This document shows, piece after piece, positions 24,546 through 38,659 of a stretch of 64,000 nucleotides of DNA. The notes under the pieces were generated by a model. The model ran no database searches, had not been told where the DNA came from, and saw nothing but the letters and a program-made list of their open reading frames with translations. Source of the DNA: Aporrectodea caliginosa. Lineage: Eukaryota; Annelida; Clitellata; Crassiclitellata; Lumbricidae. The stretch spans positions 568,501-632,500 of the forward strand of contig JACEVL010000480.1 of assembly GCA_020284085.1 (NCBI GenBank), read 5' to 3'. The stretch's first letter is position 1; the number at the start of each line of letters is the position of its first letter. Made by a program: the position numbers and the translations under genes.

Positions 24546-24951
24546 AAGTGGCCGAGTGGGTTGGTGCCCGCTCGTCGCGCCGGCGCCCCGGGTTCGCTTC
24601 CCGGTCGGGTCGGATTATCAGAGATTAATTTCTCGGATCTTTACTGCGGGTGGCTCGGTCGCATTATAAACGTGGAGTACAATACAACACACAATGCAAC
24701 ACATCACAATACAACTGGGGCGCGGTGGTGTAGGGGTATGTTCGGTGCCTTGCAGCTGGAGTGTTGCGGGTTCGAATCCACCTCAAAGTCGCCGCGTAGG
24801 GACCCTGGGCAAGTCCTTCACTCGCAATTGCTCATGCGCTTCGGCGTGAAACCCGATTCAGCGTTCGCGCAGTAGTCGGGAGCGCCTCTGAATGGGCAAT
24901 CTGGTTGGGGCGCTATAACAAGTGTTCAAATACAATACAATACAATACAAT
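24546..24951 (+). mobile_element. Dimeric SINE (family A), copy 3
   Basis: The most complete copy. First tRNA-like unit with A box TGGCCGAGTGG and B-box region GGTTCGCTTCC. Spacer with CATTATAAACGTGGAGTAC and an imperfect ATACA run. Second unit with A box TGGTGTAGGGG and B box GGTTCGAATCC. Then the body and GGGGCGCTATAACAAGTG with a clean ATACA tail. The first unit's spacer resembles the final tail, so the element looks like two tailed monomers joined. Confidence 0.9.
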
Positions 24952-25659
24952 TGTAACGTACGTGAGTCTGTTATTATCTGTTCTCCAACTGAATTAACTC
25001 TATATCTCTATAAGTCTATAATCTCTGACGGACAGATTGTGGTTTGAATGTCAAGTAGCCTAAATCACGCGGAAAGAAGTAGCCTAATTGCCATGTGACT
25101 AGATAATAGCACACCAGTTACCATGATGAAAACTTAATCACATTATGCCACCGATGAAGTGTTTATATTTTTTAAATTTCAAGTTCCAGCAAAGGCTGCT
25201 AATATGCTTTGTGTTTACTGGCTTCGACCTACCAACAATATGAGAGAATCGAACAATTAATAGGTGCACACAATCAAGAACTTTTACAGCAACTTGCAGC
25301 AAAAATTTTACTTGCAGAATTCAGACGCTAGCTCACTGACGAAGGAAATGGAGGATGTGTCACACGACGAAATGTTATCTAACCCATCTAACCTGCGCCC
25401 ACCATAATTCAGTGATCTCTATTAATAATTAATAGTAGTATTAATAACAATAATTATTAGTTTACAACAAAGCGCGTCATTTTTTAATGGAATCGAAAAG
25501 GGTAGGCCCTACTGCCGTCAGATTCGTCTTCGAATAGAATATCGAAGCTTCGCAGGTCCCTACATAAATTGCAAAAGTCAAAACCGATATTCATATGCGA
25601 TATTTGGAAAAACTGAAACTGAAGGGACCTTGAAACATACTTTAAAGGAATGGAAGACA
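24952..25659. other. Intergenic, no recognised feature
   Basis: No gene or repeat family supported. AT-rich with scattered homopolymers. Confidence 0.4.
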
Positions 25660-25888
25660 ATAATAATATAAATAAATAATATCTTTTCTTTAATCAAGCG
25701 CCTGACAAACGCACTGCGCTGTACATTTACAAGTTATGCAATTGAACAATCTTAACTACTAGCAGAACAGACAGCTTGCAATAAACGGCGCTAATAGCAG
25801 CCTACAAAGCAAATCCGCCCTACGGGACTCGAACTCGGTACCTCTCGCTCTCTACGCCAGATGTTATCCAATGCGCTATCGGGCCCCC
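25660..25888 (-). mobile_element. tRNA-derived SINE (family C), copy 1
   Basis: The minus strand starts with GATAGCGCATTGGATAACAT and GGTACCGAGTTCGAGTCCC, a tRNA-Arg-like head. It runs through GCTGTCTGTTCTG..TAGTTAAGATT to GCGCTTGATTAAAGAAAAGA. A second copy with the same head lies at 55808-56010. Two copies of its 3' half are embedded in the GAT satellite at 41,050 and 41,515. Confidence 0.75.
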
Positions 25889-26205
25889 CCCCCATCGATA
25901 TAAAGTGCCGATACCAAGCCAGTTCTAAAAATACCACCCTGACGGACGGACTAGGACCTTCTTTTGACTATCCTTTGGACAACCCCTCTGACTTGAGGCA
26001 GCGCTCGTGAATAAGCTGGTGCCGTTGTCTGAGCGTTTTGCTTTCGTGTGACACTTTAGAAACTTTGAGTTTACGATCAGAGCGTGTTTAATAAAAAAAT
26101 ATACGACGTCCATAGTAGTAGAGCACACCTCTAGAAGACTGGTTCTTCGCTTCCGGTCCAACGCAGCTAGATGTGTAAGTTGACGGAGAGCAGAGAAACA
26201 GCGTT

Positions 26206-26219
26206 GTTGGCATGGCAAC
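26206..26219. promoter_or_regulatory. X-box (RFX site candidate) upstream of DNAI4
   Basis: GTTGGCATGGCAAC differs at one position from the ideal X-box GTTGCCATGGCAAC. It lies in a locally GC-rich stretch 0.9 kb before the DNAI4 ATG, in an interval expected to hold the promoter and an untranslated first exon. RFX factors are known to drive axonemal genes through X-boxes, so the site makes functional sense here. Confidence 0.55.
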
Positions 26220-27126
26220 AGCGCCGCGCGATGAGAATTGAGTGGATGTGATGCTGGTTTGATTAAACTGTGTGTCTTGGACTGAAGAGTTTTCCGGTGC
26301 AGGTAAATTTATAAACGGTTCATTTAATTCAGTTGTTGAAGAATGGATATGATTACTAATTTGTGGGATTAGGTATAAATGATACCCTTTGTTATCCCAT
26401 TCCACTTTTACAGCGACAGTGTAGTACATGAGGTTTGTTAAGTAAACGACGGATCAGTTAAATAAGTGAGCAAAAGAAGATGTAAGCGAGTAAGTAGACA
26501 TCCAGACATCCGTGCCCAATTGGCTAGCTATAGGAAACCAACGTCGGCCTGCCCGAGCTTACAGTAGACGAATGACAAATTAACAGGCACTTCTGTGTTG
26601 ATAGCATTCTACTGTGAATCTCGTCATGGAATGCAGCTTAAAAATTTATTGGAGAGGGACCGGTTATGTCAACACCAGCTGTGGTGGTCATTGCACTCTG
26701 CTGCTAGCGGAGATATGCAGGTGCTGTTCTTCCACGCATCAGCTTAAGTCCATTCTATGAACGGTCACCTAACATTGTTCAGCTTGCATAACTTCACCAT
26801 GCCTCAGTGCTGGATTTGCGCATACGCCATACAAGTCGTGGCTTAGCTAGGACCTTGCTTTGCCAGTGGTCTCATTAAAAAAAATAACTGTTTACGCAGA
26901 CGGTTTTTGTGCTCACTGTGTTTTTATAAATAGTGAGGCAAGGGTCTCTGAAATGTTGATGGATTAGGGCTTCACAAAGTCAACATCTGGAACTGCTGTG
27001 CAGGCATTGCATTCACAGCCACCCTAAGTATAAGCACCCTTTCCTTTATATTTGGATTTTAACTGTTTCTGGATTAGCTTTAGTATTGTTAGATTTTATT
27101 TGCAGGTTTGTGGAGATATTACAAAC
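26220..27126 (+). promoter_or_regulatory. Likely DNAI4 promoter/5' UTR interval
   Basis: A TTTATTTGCAG acceptor ends at 27105 and 21 bases of leader precede the ATG at 27127, so at least one untranslated exon should lie upstream in this interval or before it. I could not fix its donor or the transcription start. No other gene is visible here. Confidence 0.4.
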
Positions 27127-30100
27127 ATGTCTTTGGAAAAACAGAAGACGGCATATGCTGGGTAGGTGGATCAGTTGGGGCCTTTTTTCATACAATAGTG
27201 GTGATGCAGAAGTTTCTTGATTGGATTTGGATTTTATTGGATCAATCATTTATTTGTAAAATGTTTGACTTGTAAACGTAATTGAAAATCTAGGATATGA
27301 TTAGCCCCATACAAAAGTCGTATCAGAGAGATGAACTTAGTCACTTGCTCCGTTTCAGAGAATAGTCACTTTCGCTATATGAATCTGTGTTTGCAATTGC
27401 AATAGTTGAATTATATCTGGTATATTACAATATTACATTACATTAAAAATCTACAAGAACCAAGTTGTTGTGCCAGTCTTGGTTCTATTTGATGCTTTGC
27501 TACTGACTTCCTTTGCATAGTTTACACTGAAATTTTTGTTCCTAGTGCACCCCAATAATCATCTCACCCAGTTTCTTCTTTACCATTAACTCATGGCTCC
27601 GTATAAGTTTCTGAAAATAGTTTGCTTCTTTTTCGCTTATCATTTTATAAGTTCTGAGATCCACTTTATTAATTAGTTCTTTTGTTAGGCCACAAGCAGT
27701 CAGATAATTATTAATAATTTACTATTAATTAATAACTTCTATAGCGCTGGTGTACAACGCACAAGACATCAACCGATGGCACACCAAAACCAAGTCATAA
27801 TGAGGTCAACATCCAGGAGATCAGTTTGTAAGACAGAGAGCAGCCTATGGTAAATAAGCAGTTTGAAAAAGGCAAAGTTTTAAGTTTAAAACAAAATGAC
27901 TTAAGTGTCTGAGCAGAGTGTTCCAAATTCTAACAGTTCTAGGCTTCAGTATGACCAGATAAAGACAATCAGATGACCTAGAATCATAGAACACAAACCA
28001 TCCTTGAACATTTTCTGTCTGCTTCTTAATCTGCACTTTTCTAGCACCTCACTTCGAGTTGGAGCAAGTCCAGCGAAATCCATTCACACTCCATCCAGCA
28101 ATGACAGCTTTCGGAAAAGCGGATTCAAGTCAAAGTCGGTGATTAGGTCCATGCGATCGAGACTTGTGCCGACTACTGTTCTAGAAAAGCCATCACCAAG
28201 TGAGATCAGGGTAACTACAGGAACTGGAATTGTATGACTTTCACAATCGTAATATTGATTTTATTACTCAACAATAACAACAACAACAGTTTCTGTTGTT
28301 TATCACATCATGTTACATCATCTTATGTGAATTGTAACATTACCTTTTGACATAAATTGTTTTGTAAAATTCTCCGATGGATGATGTCCAGGTGTACAAT
28401 GACGCTGGTGAAGATGTCACTCCTAAGGCTTTGCTGCAGTCTGATCGTCATTCAGCCAAAGGTCAGCCGGGAGTCGTCATGGCTGACAGTTCAGGAGGCA
28501 CGGTCAGTTACTGGTCATTCGGTTAATGTAGACATTACCTGACTTAGCATAGCATAATATTACATAAAATAACATATAGTGACATAGCATAGCATATCAT
28601 AACATAACACATATTTTAAATGGTTCAGAAGACATCCATTCTGCGTTGCAACGGCTGTACAACATGACAACGAGTTACAACGACTGCTTGAATTTATCTT
28701 GAAATGAAATCCTCTATGATAGTGCAGTTGATGTTAGTAGCCATATCACTTATGTTAGCAGCTTTTGACCCTTTGAGAATATGACCTAGAAGTAATTCAT
28801 TGTGAAATAAATGAAAGAAATAAGAAAGCTAAGAAATAATAATTATCAGCGCATCATAATTATGTTGGTTTTGGCAAGCAGCAGAACTGAAGGTGTACTG
28901 GAAATGTTTGTGTCATTATCCACATTTATATAGTGCTTTGTTACATGTATGTAAACATATGTCAGTAGCAGGACATTTGATATAATATTTGATATAACAT
29001 TTAATAGTTTGCTATAAGTAAGTAAGTTAATAAGTAAGAATATGCTTACTTATTTACTTTCTTATAGCACATTCGAAGCACATCATGAAAACGTTGGATA
29101 CATTTGCACTATTTGTGTTGTAATTATGATTGTAATCTCAAAATCTTTAAAGCACTACTTAAAAGCCTGTTCATGAGCGCTGCGTCATGTCAGAAGGGTT
29201 GTACAGCAATACCAGATGGAGGTTCAAGACCATTGCTGACTACAAATACAACAGTACATGCAGGCACGTAGCTAGCCTTAAATTCAAGAGGAGGCAACTT
29301 GACAGATAATTGGCAAAATCCTGATCATTGAGGTCATTAGTCAATGGAAGTTCCAGTATATAAAAAAGCAAGAGGAGACAACTGCCTCCTCGTGCCTCAA
29401 TGTAGCTACGCCTATGAGTACATGCACACACATACAAATGCACGCATGCACACACACACATGGAATTTCTATAGTTCCTTGGCAGGACCTGTCAGTCAGT
29501 GGCATGTTTTTTGTTGCTTTTCAGCCGACGGATGCCTCTCAGTCGTCTTTCTACCAGGCTGGAACACTGGCAGCTGCTGGTGTAACCACTGCAGGGCCAT
29601 TCACCAGGTAGCTACTTCTTTTACCAGGTTGTATTTCTTGCATTTATTTAGCTCTGTTGTATAATGATCTGTTCATACCGGTTGCATGTGAAGAACTTGT
29701 TCAAGGGAAATAAACTGTTTGAGAACAAAGTAGTTTGTGTAAGCATTGTATCTGACTGGCTGAGTGATTGTGAAAGATTTCTTGCTTTATTGCTTGATTG
29801 ACTGGGTGAGTGAGTGAGTGATTGATTTATTGTTCACTGACTGACTGATTATTCAACTGACTGATAATTCATTTTGATGATGGCAGTGACTGAAATTGTT
29901 TGGTCATATATTTTAGGAGCGTCTTCAGTGGGTCAGTGTCCGGTCGATCGACCGACATGTTTTCCGATGACTTAAGCGACTCTCCACTGGACGGATCATC
30001 CACGTGGATTGGTAGGATATCCACTTTATTCCCTTCATTTATATAGCACCACTATCTGGTGCACAGGCAGAATGGCTTGATTGCACAGAAACTTGTCTTA

Positions 30101-30853
30101 AAGGGTCACTTCATATCATCATCATCATCATCGTCGTCGTCGTCGTCGTCGTCATCATCATCGCCATCATCACCATCACCATCACCATTGTCATTATGCA
30201 TTGATTAAGTGTCGCTACATCAATCAGTGGCACTGAGCAATTGCAAGTGAAGGACTTGATCAAGGTCCCTACACAGTAAACATCTTAGGGCAGAAGGCTT
30301 GAACCCATGCTCTCCATGTTACTAGGCAAGCACTCTAACCAATTAGCTAATGTAGTTAACCTTTCACGTGGGCTATGAATCTACAATGCATTTGAAGACC
30401 TGCCGTCAACCAGTCTGCAAATAGGTATTTTGCTCATGTAATAACTTCAGGCCAGGCTTTAAAGAAGGGTGTTACAAGCTATTGAAGTGACTTGACCTGT
30501 TTGACCTTGCAGATATGAAGGTCGAGTACAAACGAGATGAGGCGTCAGAGGCTTTGACAGAAGGGGACCTCGAAGTCCCCATTGAAATAACCCTGACCGA
30601 AACTGACATGATTTCGATGCTGGAACTCCCAGCGATAAGTGTCATGAGCAGTTCAGCTGAAGGGAAGAAGGTTTCAGAGGCTAACCTTCAGTATCAGGAG
30701 GTACAGCTTTCTTTGAAGAAATTTAGTTTGCCTATTTCAGTCTTTACCATGTAAATAAATTACATATCAAGAAAAACTTTATGAATGTAAAGTATCAGCA
30801 TATGTATCTGAGTAACTGTGTATGCATGCATGTATGTATGTAAGTGTGTCTGA

Positions 30854-30884
<31 letters not shown>

Positions 30885-33800
30885 TGTATGTATGTTTGTA
30901 GGTATGTATGTATTTACGCTGATGTGTGTTGGTGACGGTATTGGCGGTGGTCATGGTTTTGACAATGATCATAACTCAGTTGCCTTAGCAGATAAATGTT
31001 TTTGTTTCAATTCTGACATTACTCAATGATCTGTCGCCAGAGAGTTGCTCCCATTAGAACCAAAGCTAAAACAGACGCCAAAGATTCAAACGTGAGTCAA
31101 AACATAGGTTGTCCAGCCATCATACAGTTCACTGTAGCTGCTTTGGTACACTTTTTGTTACAATGCACTTTGTGTCAAAGTGTACTTTTGTCACAGTATA
31201 TTTTTTTCACTTTGTACTTTATGTCACAGTTTGCTTCATGTCACAGAGTACTCTATGTGAAGTGCACAGTATGTACATGTAGAGTTCACAGTATACATAG
31301 AGTGTGTCATAGTGTAGAGTATATCATATTATCCAGAATGTCACTATATGTGCTGTATCTCTAGGTTCACATTCCACAGTACACAGCATGTCATTGTAAT
31401 CAAGTAGACTTTCTAGGATTACCTTTGACTACTATCAATACTTCTTGATGTACTGTGCTCTACGCTTGGGTAACTTCTCTCAGTATTACTGTCACAATGT
31501 GCCTGCTGTCAGGCTCATGATGTCACAATCACCAACCAGATTACAATACATTTGGATGGTATTTATGCATACCATGTTAAGCACCCTTGCAGAGTTCTGA
31601 ACAGGTGCTTTACAAATAGCCAGATAGATACATGCATACATTATGCCTCCTGTGTAAAGGTAAGGTAAGGAATTAGGTAAGGTAAGGTATTCACTGGTTA
31701 TCACATATAGCCACTTTCAAAGCAGTCCTCAAAACTCCTGGGATTGAAAACTGTCTTAGTTGAAGCTGAGACAATGGCTGTCGAACAAGACAGACTTGTG
31801 GAATTTTTGGATGTGTTCATTTTAGAATTTGTGGCATTTTTAAATTTGAAAAGGTGATGTTTCAATTTAAGAATGTTGGCAAGCATTTAATAAGAATCTT
31901 TAGAATCTGGGAATTTTTGGCATAAAAAGTGTTGAGTCATTTATTTCTTGACCGCATTTTGAAGAAGTATTCTGTGAGAAGTGGCTGTTATTGCATGGTT
32001 GTGTGTTTTGGTTTTTCAGTTGGTGAAAGGCAAAGCGGGAAATGGCGACAGATATACAGACAGAGCGATGAATACGTTCAATGATCCACCGAAAAACAAG
32101 AGCACACTCACAATGGCAATCACCCGAAGGGTAAGACTAACAAACAATGATGATTATAATAGTTATAATTATCAGAATCGTATCGTATCTGAGAATTTGT
32201 AAAGCGCCTCTTACAGTAATAGCTATTCAGAGGCGCTCTCAGCGTGACAGCCCGAGAAAATAAGAAAATCTTCAAGCAACGAAGGGATGAAGGTGGGACT
32301 CCGACTAAAATCTTACTACGGAGGGGGAGGTCATTCCACATAGAAGGGCCCACGATGGCAAAGGCACGGTGCTGGGCCGTGGCAGTCCTTGCCCGGGGAA
32401 CTAGGAGATCAAGTCGATCCGCAGACCGGAGAGGGCGGGAAGATAGAGGTTTGCGCATTAAGTCACAAAGATATTTAGGAGCTAGAATATTACTTCTACT
32501 ACTGCTGCTGCTGCTACTACAATAATACTACTACTATTACTACTATGATAATGATATTAATGATAATAATAATAATTATGGAAATTATGATTATTATGAA
32601 TACTTTGATTATTTTTATTACTGTGATAATGAAATTAATAATAATTATTGTAATAATGAAATTAATATTAATCATATTTAATAAACAGCTTTAATTCTCT
32701 CCAAAAATTTGTCTCTGAACCTGAAAGATCACATCTACCTTGGGTATAAAATATAATAATAGTAATGAGTGTAACATAATAATAATAATAATAATAATGA
32801 TTATAATAATAAATAATATTAATTGTAAGGAATAATAATAATATTGGTAGTAATATGGAAATTACATTCCTCTACCAGCACTTAACTATGCCATTCTGCA
32901 CTACACTACAAACGTTTTCCACAGCACTTATGCCATTAAACAAACCACAGATGAAGATAATAATAATAATTACGACAATTTATATGGCGCCGTAACACGG
33001 CCATGCCGTTACAAGGGCGCCTAATAATATCAGAAGATCAGCCATTGCATGGATCATAATGTGTACCTCAGGGTAAACATAATAATGCTAACAATAATGA
33101 TAATATCATAACATATTAATATAATCAAGTGACACATTTGTATATTATTTAACTCTGCTTAATTTTTGCTGATTGAAGGAATGTGCCGTGCAGGCGAGCG
33201 AATCAGACATATTCGATACAAACAACGGCCTCCAGAAAGGTTCAAAAGCGTCTTTTTAACTTCCACTTTCTTCTAATCCAGTGCTTCCCAAACTTTTCAG
33301 TGTCACGGACCGGCATGAATTTTTCAGACAGCTGAAGGACCGGTGCCCAATTTATTGCTTATATATCTTCTTCGATCACCTAAGTTCTTCAAATATATAT
33401 TAAAATTGATTTAAATGCATGTTTAGCCAAGTCTATGACTCTATTGCTCTTTAAATGCGAGTCTAATAATTGTTTTTGTTATGACTTTTAAAAATATAAT
33501 GGCTGTTATATTTTATATTAGAATGAGACTTAATTATCTGTATTATAACATTTAATAAGAATGCATAACAAATCTTGGAATTTGGTACCAAATTGTTTAG
33601 TAACATTGGCAGGAGAGGATATTGTTAGGAAAACGTAACAAATTTAAGTACAGTTCTAAGTATAAAACAAGTGTTAAACAAGTTAATGCTAGCTGAACTA
33701 AAATCATAATCAGTAACAGTGACTAGCTAGTGCGAACCTGTTTACTGCTTGCAAGCTTATCAAGTCGTGGTTCGATTGTGGACAGTGCTACACGCAAAGG

Positions 33801-36800
33801 AGAACGAATATCCATACTGTTCTTGAATTCCTCACGCTTCCTTTCAAAAAATTCTTTTGGCTTAGAACTTTTGTCTTTATGTTTTGTATTTAAATGCCTA
33901 ATGAGTTTCGAGGGCTTCATTGCATCGTTAGACAGAACCTCGCCGCAAATAACGCACGGAGGCTTTGGCACAAAACCGTCATCTGTAACTACAAAACCGA
34001 ACCTAATATAAGATGAATCGTATTTTCGAATGAAGCTAGTACGCAGTCTTTTCGACGATGATGCTTCACTTTCATTTATGTCTGCATTATCTGAATCAGA
34101 TGAATTTGAAGAATCAGTTTCTATTTCTGGCTCCACATTTCTATTTTTCCTCTTAAGAAACATGTCCATTGAGCCTTGCTTCGCCATCTATAAATTGGGT
34201 AAACAAAGTGAAATTACTATTTAATAGTAGCGCGGGTGTGTATATATGCTAGTGCTGTTTATTAATATATTTATTACTTTTCATTGCTATAATTTTCAAA
34301 TTTATAATATATTAGAATTGCACTTACAGTTTTGAATGTGGAAGCAGACGTGTTTATTTTCTCTTCACGGATGCACTGACCAGATTATTAAAGACGATGG
34401 ACATACGTCACATCCGGTTTCTTTGCCGGTCAAAAAATCGCAAATGTTAAGAGCAAAATTTCTAGTTTTCGCTTACAATTTTGGCTGAAATACATTTACT
34501 TGTAGGACGAATCTTTTAATTTATGGAAATTTTAGGCTATATGAAAAATATGGTGGAACCATTTCTTGATTCTGAGACATTTTGACCATTTGTTTGACTC
34601 ACGTCGCGGACCGGCAGCTGAGGTCTCGCGGACCGGCACCGGTCCGCGGACCACAGTTTGGGAAGCACTGTTCTAATCTAAGAGCTTGATTAAAACATGA
34701 CATCATTTTAACATTGCCTCATTATACCATGACCTCATTATAACATTACCTCATTATAATGACCTCATTATAACATGACCTCATTATAATGACCTCACAA
34801 CATGACCTCATTATAATGACCTCATTATAACATGACCTCATTATAATGACCTCACAACATGACCTCATTATAACACGACCTCATTATAACACGACCTCAT
34901 TATAACATGACCTCACAACTTGACATTGTTATAACATGACCCCCATTGTAGCATGACTTCTATAACTCAAATTCTGCATGACAACTTCATCACATGACCT
35001 AATAAAATGACCTCATTGTAACATGACCTCTGCATAACATGACCTTATTATAATATGACCTAAGTATGGTATGACCTCATTATGACATGACATCATTGTA
35101 ACTAAACTTCTATAACTCAAATTAGTATGACGACCTCATTTATCACATGACCTAATTATAACATTGACTCATTGTAATGTGACATTTGGAGATAACAGGA
35201 CATTAATCAATTCAATCAGGTGCTGATCAGAAGATAGCTAATCCTGATGAAGACCTCCTCGTCTTTACATCAGAGGCCACAGAAGCAGCAGCGAACTTGA
35301 AGCCAGACGAAGGGAAGGACGGTGATGACGTGGAAGCACGTCCAGTGGATGTTCCGCTTTCAACCAGAATACCTGCGGAAGGTCGGTCTGGTAAATCTAT
35401 CTCAAAAATAGAAGGTCTCTGATTGTACCATCAATTTATATCGGAACATTTACATAGCGCCTTTTGTGGCTGTCTCGCAGGCGAAAGACTGTATGAATTG
35501 AGTTACTCTGGAGACCTTTCAGCTTATCATAAGCTGCAGCTGCAGTTTTGCTCAGGTATTATTATCTAATGATCAAGCATCAATCGATGATGCTGAGCAA
35601 TTGTGACAGAAGGACTTGAACAAGGTCCTTACTCAGTAACTGTCTCAGAGGAAGAGGCTCAAACACTACTCTCTGCCTTACAAATGGATGCTCCAAGCAA
35701 TCAGCCGGTAGGTCCTTCAGCACATCACAAATGCCAATGCATGCTTACTTACTTTTCCATCAACGCGACACGTTTACTGTGTCAAATCACATAAAGAATG
35801 ACACTTTATATCACATTGTCAGATTATATTTCACTATATAGCATAGACAATTAGACAGATAGATAGATAGATAGATAGATAGATGGATGGATAGAATAGA
35901 TAACATAATCTTGCTGTGATTTCTTGATTTGCTTGTTGTGCACCATGAAATATCGAAAAAGGTGCTAAATAAGTTTACAGGTGAGTGCATGTCGTCATCA
36001 GTGTCAAATGATGTGTATGATCTTCTTATGGTTTCTTGGTTCAGGAGGTCAAGAGAAAACGACAATTTCTTCGTTGGCAATTGGGGAGAGCATGTTTGGG
36101 GGAAAAGATTCGAGCGAGCCAACCAAAGAGGACGTCATCGACACTTCGCTTGATGAGGAACGAATTCTTAAGGTCCAGTGTTTCTTCAGTGACCAGATTG
36201 ACCATGTTCTAGTTCTTAAATATATAGCAGATGCTATTATTATTATTATACTTTTATTAAGCTCCACCATCCAATGACCAAGCATCATCAATCGATGATG
36301 CTGAGCAATTGTCAGTGAAGGACTTGCTCAAGGAGTCAAGGTCCCTATACAGTAACTGTCTCAGAGGAGGAGGATCGAACCCGTACTCTCCGTGCTACAA
36401 GGCAAGTGCTCTAACCAATCAGCTACTGTGTCCCACCCTGTTGGACAATGGACATCATATAAAAACAGTGTACTTATATTTAGACATAATAGGACTTGGG
36501 TGTATTGCAGGTTATACACCCAGACATTGATTTAAATTCCATGTTTGGGAGCGATAGCACGTGATCTCGATTAATACAATTTTATTAAAACTCTTTGATA
36601 TGTTGTGTGGTTTCTGTTTCTTTTGCAGAGTGACTCCATGAAACAACACCTGGTGGTGATGGAGAGAGTCATTAACCTTAACACTTACCAACCGAAACTG
36701 GCTGCTTATCGCAACTTTCCAAACCTCTCAGGTGACAGTTGTTATAAGCTCTGCACTTAAACTAGGACAATAGCCAGAAACTGACCTGAACTTTGAATTT

Positions 36801-38607
36801 ATGGCTCCAACCTAGTTCTACTGAGCTGATCTGGAAATTACCAATGAGCGATTGTCAAGAGCTCTGTATAAATACACATCCATACGTGCTTTCATAGATA
36901 TACACACATATACATGTGTATATAATTATGTATACATACTGTACATCAGAGATGGGTACGATTAGCTAGAATTGCTAATCGATTAGAATTAAATTAGCTC
37001 CTGAAATTTGCTAATCGATTAGAATTAGAATTAGCAAAAGCTTCTAGCTAATCGATTAGAATTAGAATTATCAGCAGCTAATCGATTAGCAATTAGAATT
37101 AGATATCGATAGTTTGATACAGTGTATATTATTTCCTTCATGAATTTGTCAAATTTTAATCCAAGCACAACAAGTTACTACAGCTAGTTGCTGTAGCCTA
37201 TTAAAATACATAAAGCTGCAGCCTATTACAATGCCTAAATCTGTAGCTTATTACAATACCTAATGTTGCACAACTGCTATCTGTGAGAACAGTCCACATA
37301 CCGGCAGGCAACACCACATCGGTCAATACATGCTGCAGTTATTGACATTGCTACTGCATAAGCTCACTATTGCATTTTGCAATTATCATATCTTGAATCA
37401 GTGCATCACTTAGCCTATTGCACCTAGCGTTTACGACGTAGCCAGCAGAACTAAGTTCCATGGCAGCTGAGGCTGCAGAAACACAGTGATGATTGAGACG
37501 AAGAACATGAAAAGTTGAAAACGTGAAAAATTTTCAGTGTTACATGAGCAGAATGGACATAGAGCCATGACCAGATAATTGAAGTTTGAAACAGCATTCA
37601 GATAAGTAAGTAAGTAAGTATATTCTTCAAACTCAATATTACTAAACTCATTCTTAATGAACGCTTAATTTTCAGACAGCTAATCGATCAGCTAATCGAT
37701 TTTCGATTAGCAATTAGCTCAATTGCTAATCAATTAGAATTAGAATTAGCTTCAGATGACAGCTAATCGATTAGAATTAGAATTAGCTGTTTGTCTAATC
37801 GATTAGCTAATCGATTAGCATCTAATCGATTAGTTACCCATCTCTGCTGTACATGACGGTAAAAAACTTATTTTCCAGTGGAAGCAGAGCTGCAGCCAGC
37901 AGTCGAAGCAGACAAAGCCAAGGTCACCGCAAGGCCATCTCAGAAGGTCGAAGCAATCAGTGACCTTGGTCCGAGCTTGGACCGGCTGTGGTCTTACCAG
38001 TGCTCATTGACCAAAGGTCGTAACGTCAGCTGCATTGCATGGAACAGGGTCAACCCTGACCTGGTTGCCGTCGGTTACGGTCAGTTCGAATACTCGAAGC
38101 AGAAGTCCGGACTTGTTTGCTGCTGGTCAGTCAAGAACCCAGAGGTCAGTTCAGACTGACCCTTTAGTTGTTTGACATACATACATACACACTTACATGC
38201 ATGCAGTCTGATTCAGACATACATTCATATATGCTTAGTTGCATAAAGGCATACAGGCACAAGTGCATACATACACATAGATCCACAACATCAAATCTTT
38301 CTGGACTTCATTGTCTGACCTTTAAGACTTCATAGAAATGATCAATAAACAAATTGAACTCTCCTGGTCCCAATGACCTGACATAAAAGTGACCAATAAA
38401 GTGAATGAATTAAAGGAACTGACCCAGTTCTACTGACCTGACTTTGAAACGACCAATGAATGAACGGTTTATCTTGTGTTTCTTTTACAGTATCCAGAAA
38501 GAGTTTATGAGACTCAGGCCGGAGTCTTGTCAGTCGACTTCAGTCAGTCACACCCAAGTCTCCTGGCAGTAAGTCGTCGTTTTCTGTCTGTCTGTATGTA
38601 TAAATAT

Positions 38608-38659
<52 letters not shown>

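Noticed and set aside
25925..26429. Minus-strand frames of 97 and 113 residues over the presumed DNAI4 promoter
   Set aside because: No family resemblance, overlapping in different frames, and located in a GC-richer promoter-like interval.
33723..34224. Domesticated ZBED host gene in DNAI4 intron 8
   Set aside because: The frame lies wholly inside a hAT copy with perfect ends and duplication, and lacks the rest of the protein. A recent transposon remnant is simpler.
34710..35170. CRISPR-like array of regular repeats
   Set aside because: Units are contiguous without unique spacers, and the genome is eukaryotic. The same applies to the other tandem arrays in the window.
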